64,000 bases of DNA, from NCBI GenBank assembly GCA_950022295.1, contig OX465600.1:233141782-233205781 (forward strand), given 5' to 3'. The DNA is from Bromus sterilis. Its lineage: Eukaryota; Streptophyta; Magnoliopsida; Poales; Poaceae. A program made the translations under genes and the position numbers. Positions 58,783 to 64,000 of this stretch are shown here, in pieces. The notes below the pieces were generated by a model, which did not search any database, had not been told where the DNA came from, and worked only from the letters and a program-made list of their open reading frames with translations. Positions within the stretch are counted from its first letter, which is position 1, and the number at the start of each line of letters is the position of its first letter.

Positions 58783-60114
58783 GAGCACCTTTTATAATCT
58801 TCATGCCTAGCTAAAAGGCATAAAAGAAAGCGCTTGTTGGGAGGCAACCCAAGATGTTTTTACTTCCAGTTTTAGTGGTCTTGATGTTTGTTACTACTGT
58901 GGCAACATCATTGTATCTTTATTTTTTAAGCTTTGTGCCAAGTTTAGCCTCTGATTGCAAGAAAGTTCAAAAGTTATGACATGCTGTCCAGAAACAGATT
59001 CTGTCCCCTTGACGGAAAAATTCGGCTAAAATCACCAGATCACCTTTTTGATCTGATTTTTTGACAGCATGCTCTATACAATTTGCTTCCGTGCGTATGT
59101 TCTAAGTTTTTTGATTTGAGTTGCAGAAGTACCCCAAAAAAATTATTTACTGCATGTTCGTCTGTTTTTCACAGATTCTGTCATGTTTTGCCTTTTCTTC
59201 GTTTTGCAAACCTTAAGCTTGCTTTTTCTTTGCAAATTTTTTTTGGAAATCTTGAGAAACAGTAGCTATTCAAGAATATCTTTATTTCCAGTAGAGAAAA
59301 ATTATTTATTATGGGTACTAACCTCTCTAATCAGCTTATGATGAGTTATGTATGAAGGGAGTTTTCAAGTGTGCGAAGGAAGATGATGAAAGAAGATCCG
59401 GGAGTGTCAAACGCTCAAGCTTGGGGATGCCCCCATGCACCCCAAGAAATATCCAAGGAGACTCAAGCATCTAAGATTGGGGATGCCCCCGTGCATCCCC
59501 TTATCCATCAACAATTATCAGTTCGTCCTTCGTTCCACTATATTTTTATCACTTCATGCATTATGTGTTATGCTTGGAGCGTCTTTCTCTTTACTTTTTA
59601 GTTTTCTTTAGATTATTTTTTCTGTTCATAACAAGTTAGAACCCAGCTTTCTTTGTGTGGGAGAGAAACACGCTCCACTTTAACCTATAACACATCAGGA
59701 TTTTCATGCTTATCTTTGTTGTGTGTGTTCTTTATCTTTTCGTAGCTACTGTCATGTTTTAGCTCTTAGTTTTCATGTTTATTTCTTTTTAAGAGCTTTT
59801 GTTTAGGTTGTTGCTGGAACTCTCTTGAGTCTTCATGTTTATTTTGTTTAGAGAGTTGGCTTGTTGCACTTAGTTGTGTGTCTTGACTGAAAGTAGGTAA
59901 CTGAGGTTGCTATTCAATTTTAGTAGTAACTTGCAATAGTTTTGAGGTATTGTTTTGAGTAATGTTTGAAATTTTGGTGTCGAGAGCTTTAGCCTATTAG
60001 TGATAGATGTCGTATTTTGGGCAATCTGTGTTTATTTTCAAAAAACTAGTTGAGAACTCTAGCTACTAGATGGATCACTAATCTTTGGAGGGATCGGATA
60101 TTAGAGTACACTCA
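58783..60114 (+). other. 3' non-coding region of the plus-strand Sabrina-like element
   Basis: It starts with the AAAGCGCTTGTTGGGAGGCAACCC block shared with the minus-strand relative. It contains two AAGCTTGGGGATG/AAGATTGGGGATG tracts (59417 and 59473) and ends abruptly in TACACTCA at the chromovirus LTR. No ORF is supported. Confidence 0.7.
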
Positions 60115-62243
60115 TGTAACACCCTCACTGTCATGTAACAGTAACCCCTTGGCTAATGAGAATTACTATTGTTAAAACATGCCTTGATCATCTTTGAATC
60201 CAAACCACTTCAATATGCCTTTTGGTGGATGTTAAAATTATTGTGTCAAATAAAATCTTGTCCAAAAACCTTGCAAGCAATTTTGTAAAATGCATAAAAG
60301 TCAGTATACCAAGATGCTATGGTCATGGATATTTAGTGTGGCCTTTAAGCATTTTAAACAAATCAAAACAGTGCCTTAAATAGTCCATGTTAATCAAATA
60401 CTATTTAAAAAAAATTCAAATGAATTTTGTTCCGCCCCTAATCTTTTGTGGCATCATGGTAAAGTGTAACAACAATTTTGGAACATGTTACCTATTTTAC
60501 AAAAACCAAATGCTAGCCAAAATAAATACAAACAGAAAAGAAAAGGAAAGAGAAAAGAAATAAAAAGAAATAGAAAGGAGCCCACCCCACTAGTCCCCCA
60601 AGTGCACAGTGCAGTCCAACCGACCCACCCAGCCCACCTAGCCCACCCTGGAGCCATCTCCTTCCCCTCTTCATCCCTAGCCGTGTGTGGCACCATCTCC
60701 GTGGTGCTCGACGGCTGCCGCCGCCCGATGGAAGCCACCGAGGTGCTACAGCGCCATCGTCGCGCTAATTTAAGTCGTACTTGACCCCGTGGCGAACCCT
60801 AGATCTAATTGCCCCCTTCCTCGCCTCGTTCACGTCGGGAGAAGCCGTGCCTACGCCGCCGTCGCCATGGCCATGGACCCGCGTGACCACTGACCACCAT
60901 AGCCCGAGCCACCGTGTCCGTCCACCTCCTCGTCGTCGTCCTCATCATCACGAAGAAGGATTCGAGCCCGCATCGACTACACCGAGCACGCGCCTCCGTT
61001 CCCCTTTCCGCGCCGCCGCGACGTTGCAGTCCAATTCAGCCGTCGTCGAGTCGCCATCGAGCACGCTGCCACCACCACTGCATCCGCGGTGAGCTACTGC
61101 GTGTTCCCCAACTCGCCGTTACCCCTCCCGTGCCCCGTAGCCCGATCCGCCAATAGGGTGGTGAGCTCACTGCCGCCGGCGAGCTTTTCCTCGCGGTCCA
61201 GTGCGTGCGTTTGGTCGTCCAGTAGCATGGTCGTGCTCGCGCTACTACGTGGAGTTGATTCCCGTAGCACACGCTCAAGGCTCCCTGTTGGACTCGTCGA
61301 TTTCGTCGCCGCCATCCACTGCTCGCCGCCGCGCTCGTCACTGGCAACGCTCTGGCGAGCCCCCGGTCAAGCCGTACCCACCAATCGACGTGCGGTTGTG
61401 TACCCCTTCGAACGCGCCCCTCCCCGCAAGCTCTCGTCGCCAGAATCATGCACGCGCTCAACCTCGCCGTCGTCAGTCGCCGCCGGCGAGCTCCCCAGCC
61501 ACTGCCCGATGGGCCCCGCACGTCAGCCAGGTCATTAGCACTAAATAAGCTGCCCCAGTGTCAATGACATGTGGGGCCCTACACGTGCTAATTACCTTTG
61601 TTTAAAATAACTGGAATAACACGTTGCCATTGACATGTGAGCCAACCCCACTTAATTCATTGTTAAGTTTAAATAACTGTTAAATTAACATGACCCTATG
61701 ACACCTGGGCCCCACCCACTGTTAAGTTAACTAAAATAGATTTTTATCTCTCTGTCTCTATGACAGGTGGGCCCTGGCTATATTTAAATTTAATCAAAAT
61801 GATTATAAATACTGTGAGGCCGACAGGTGGGTCCCCTCTGTCAGTTTGACCAGTCAACCCACTGTTCAGGATAATGCTATTTAATTAATAAAAGAATTTC
61901 AGAAATTGATTTAAATTTAGAAATTAATATCTTTTAAACCGCAAGTCAAATTAAAATAACTTATACATCAAACTTGATCAGAAAAATACGACGAATACGA
62001 ATACGCTATCCGTATTTCCACCACACCCTTCTAGCATACCGAACACGAGACATTTCCCCTCTGGTTGCACTGTCCGGTAATCGCCCGGAGCCGGTAAAAT
62101 TACCGGTTAAATTCCTGTTTCGTCTGCAACGTGTAGCACTGCGTTAGTTCACCTATAGCTTAACGTATTGCCATGTCTTGTATTTGTATTGCTATTATTA
62201 TTGTGTATTTATTGTTTCTTCACCCTCTCTTATTGTCCGGTAG

Positions 62244-62318
62244 TCCCGACGACCGCTGCCGGTGCCCATGTGATCGACTACGTCGTCGACGACCCTACCC
62301 CTACCGTCGAGCTTCCAG
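62244..62318 (+). other. putative exon B inside LTR copy 2
   Basis: It lies between an acceptor-like CTTATTGTCCGGTAG and a CCAG|GCAAGC donor. After two leading bases it reads IDYVVDDPTPTVELP, nearly the peptide at 5644-5724. Its upstream part differs by indels of whole codons, so the phase is kept. Confidence 0.5.
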
Positions 62319-62488
62319 GCAAGCAGAGCCATTTTCCTTCCCCAGATATCGCCTATCTTTCCGTACATTTCTTGCACTAGGCATTGTTACTGCTGCTGCT
62401 ACGTTACAATCATATTCAATTGCATAACATGTCTTTGTCGCCCCTTGATGTACCTTCTTTTATCCTATGCTGCTTATAAATAAATAAA

Positions 62489-62517
62489 TATATTATATTA
62501 TATTATATTATATTATT
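62489..62517 (+). repeat. (TATTA)n microsatellite
   Basis: About six TATTA units preceded by three TAAA units; absent from the equivalent place in the LTR at 3469. Confidence 0.9.
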
Positions 62518-62949
62518 CAGCAGTGAGCCTTGCGCATTGTTAGACAACTAGGATTAGATAGCGGGTCGTGATCACTCTGGGGAGTGAACGCGGATACAAT
62601 AATTATAACTGCACAGGTACGATACAATGCATACACCGCCTAAGGACCCTACCTCGGCTCTGCCGAGCCACATCAAGTGTGAGCTTTCGAGGAGTAATCC
62701 TTGTACTCCACTCGTTGCTGACTCTGTATAGCCGTCCTAGGGACCTGAACCATGGTTGTCCTTAAAGGTAAGAGTCGGGCGACCCAACGGTGCCCGTGAG
62801 TGGTATTGCGACGGACGACACGGGGGTACGACCGATGTACAGGTGTGCTTGGACCCTGATCGTTGTCCGCGAGAGTTAACAAACCACGAAAGTCAAGCTC
62901 TTCCAAGAGCACACGCGAGATAAGGTAAGGAGTCGGTTCACCTTGTTGA

Positions 62950-64000
62950 TCTTGGAGAAGTTTATATCTCAAGCTCCATCGAAGCAATGATCTCCACAAT
63001 GATTAGTCAGCTGAAGGACTTGCATTCAAGAGATAGGGCTGAAATAAAAAAGATTCACAACTATCAGAAGCGCGCTGAATGTGAACCAGATGAAGAATTC
63101 AAACATCACGCCCTGAAATTGCTTCAACAAGTAACGGACGTCCATACCACCACCAAGAATAATATCAAAATCTTCAAAGGCAAAGTCAAGGCCGCTGTTG
63201 GTGAAATGGTGAAGACCCATAATGCGTCCATTATGGAAAGAGATTCGCGGAAACGCAAAGCTTCGCCCGAAGCTGAACCTGTTGTTGCACAACCATCGGC
63301 TGCTAAGTCTGTTGCATCAAAGGCTTCAGGTCCTTCACCCAAGAAGAGAACCACAAAGAAGCGCAAGGTTACTTTGGCTTCAGCTGCAGACATGGACACC
63401 AGTGATGAGCAGCCACAGGAAACTCCTGAAGCAGTTCCCACTCCTACCCCGAAGCCAAAGCCATCCCAACCCACACCAAAACCTTTAGCTCCACCTACCA
63501 AACCTCCCACACCTCCTCCTACCAGAACCACCCCCAAGCCAACTCCCCACAAAGAGCTCCTACCCCTACTCCAACACCTGCATGAACTACCACACCCATT
63601 CCACCCCGTGCACCCACACCCATCCGTGCTCCAACCCCCTCACCACAAAGGATTACCACTCCACCAGCTGCTCCCGCACCACCTCCATCACCTCGCCGTG
63701 AAGCTACTGCTCCCTCTCCAACTCACTCTAGAACTCGTGGCACCCGAGACTTTTCCCCTGCCAGGGCTGTTCAAGATTCCAAAGCCAATGTGCCTCAAAC
63801 CGAAGCACATGACGATGAAGAAGAACAAGTTCAGATACTGAATCTATCGCAAGAGCAAGCACTTATAGTCGCTCAAACTGCTGGCCCTTCAAGAGCCAAT
63901 CCAATTGCTCCTCTGCAAAGGTTTCACGCTCATTCGCGCCCTTGCCAGGATACCCAGCTTGAATCAAATTACCCTCGTGAAACTTTTCCTATTTTCAAGG
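62950..64000 (+). pseudogene. proline-rich, basic-patch ORF of unknown identity, partial
   Basis: The frame is open directly from the LTR junction, so its start is lost. The first ATG is at 62987 (MISTMISQLKDLHSRDRAEI). The N-terminal part is helical and charged, the middle has nuclear-localisation-like clusters (SRKRKASPE and PKKRTTKKRKV), followed by long P/T-rich stretches (TPTPKPKPSQPTPKPLAPPT). Near 63545 the coding-like frame shifts by one; the new frame (QRAPTPTPTPA, stop at 63583, then RREATAPSPTHSRTRGTRDF to the window end) stays open. It may be part of a retroelement or a captured gene. I do not recognise it. Confidence 0.45.

Larger units (their letters stand above)
48461..60114 (+). 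mobile_element. Athila/Sabrina-like Ty3 element, plus strand, incomplete
   Basis: The first LTR starts TGATACGTCCC at 48461, is interrupted at 48858 by its minus-strand relative, resumes at 56231 and ends about 57450 (about 1.6 kb net). A tRNA-Asp-type primer site follows at 57461, then a leader, one ORF, a 3' region with the GGGAGGCAACCC block, and the element is cut at 60115 by a chromovirus LTR. No pol is visible. The second LTR is outside the window or lost. Confidence 0.82.
60115..62949 (+). repeat. truncated chromovirus LTR (LTR copy 2)
   Basis: It opens TGTAACACCCTCACTG like the LTR at 3469, follows it with substitutions and indels (shared CGCTATCCGTAT, the GACCCTACCCCTACCG exon segment, GGCGACCCAACGGTGCCCG), and stops after TTCACCTTGTTG, equivalent to position 6332. 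About a third of the LTR is missing. The GC-rich block, leader donor at 61089 and exon-like segment at 62244-62318 are preserved. A TATTA pentamer microsatellite lies at 62489-62517. Confidence 0.9.

Noticed and set aside
1..64000. CRISPR arrays, rRNA, tRNA or operon-type systems
   Set aside because: No regularly spaced identical short repeats with unique spacers and no rRNA or tRNA similarity were seen; the content is plant nuclear repeat DNA.

Overview
The window is repeat-dense nuclear DNA from a large-genome grass, most likely a Triticeae species (wheat, Aegilops or barley group). The basis is the mix of elements: an Au-type SINE, Stowaway MITEs with CTCCCTCCGT ends, LTRs opening TGATACGTCCC (Sabrina/WHAM-like), a Tat-lineage Ty3 element with an antisense gene, and long-LTR chromoviruses. 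Only one ordinary host gene is visible, and there are no bacterial-type features.

Layout. 1-7743 is the 3' part of a Tekay/Del-type Ty3 chromovirus: broken gag-pol, polypurine tract and a 4.3-kb 3' LTR. 7744-9021 is the 3' flank of the host gene and holds a Stowaway MITE. 9022-18264 (minus strand) is a complete 21-exon gene for TRS130/TRAPPC10, a TRAPPII vesicle-tethering subunit of 1245 residues. Its introns carry two Stowaway MITEs, an Au SINE and an AC microsatellite. A 1.04-kb terminal-inverted-repeat element (18583-19621) sits just upstream of it. From about 19.6 kb to the end lies a nested transposon block. Its base is a CACTA-associated ORF (19972-20388, resuming at 46906-48460).

That ORF is split by a 26.5-kb Tat-type Ty3 element (20389-46905, TSD CAAAG, two 860-bp LTRs). 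The Tat element is itself interrupted by a full-length Ty1/copia element (25876-34312, TSD CCTTG) in its RNase H region and by a solo LTR (36150-40070, TSD TCCAC) in its integrase tail. The CACTA remnant is cut again at 48461 by a plus-strand Athila/Sabrina-like element. Its first LTR holds a minus-strand relative with the same LTRs (48859-56230, TSD CCGCG), and its interior is ended at 60115 by a second truncated chromovirus LTR. The last kilobase is an unidentified proline-rich reading frame with nuclear-localisation-like basic patches.

Main observations. The three long chromovirus LTRs share a gene-like exon layout: a GC-rich leader ending in GGTGAGC, then a short exon in conserved phase closed by a GCAAGC donor, then a short exon with a stop. 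In one copy the reading frame continues across the GC-AG intron. Second, the two nested Sabrina-like elements share LTRs, leader and 3' part but carry different ORFs, as if the coding cassette had been exchanged. No retroelement ORF here looks fully intact: each large one has in-frame stops, frameshifts or lost catalytic residues. Family names beyond superfamily or lineage are from memory and were not checked against a repeat library.
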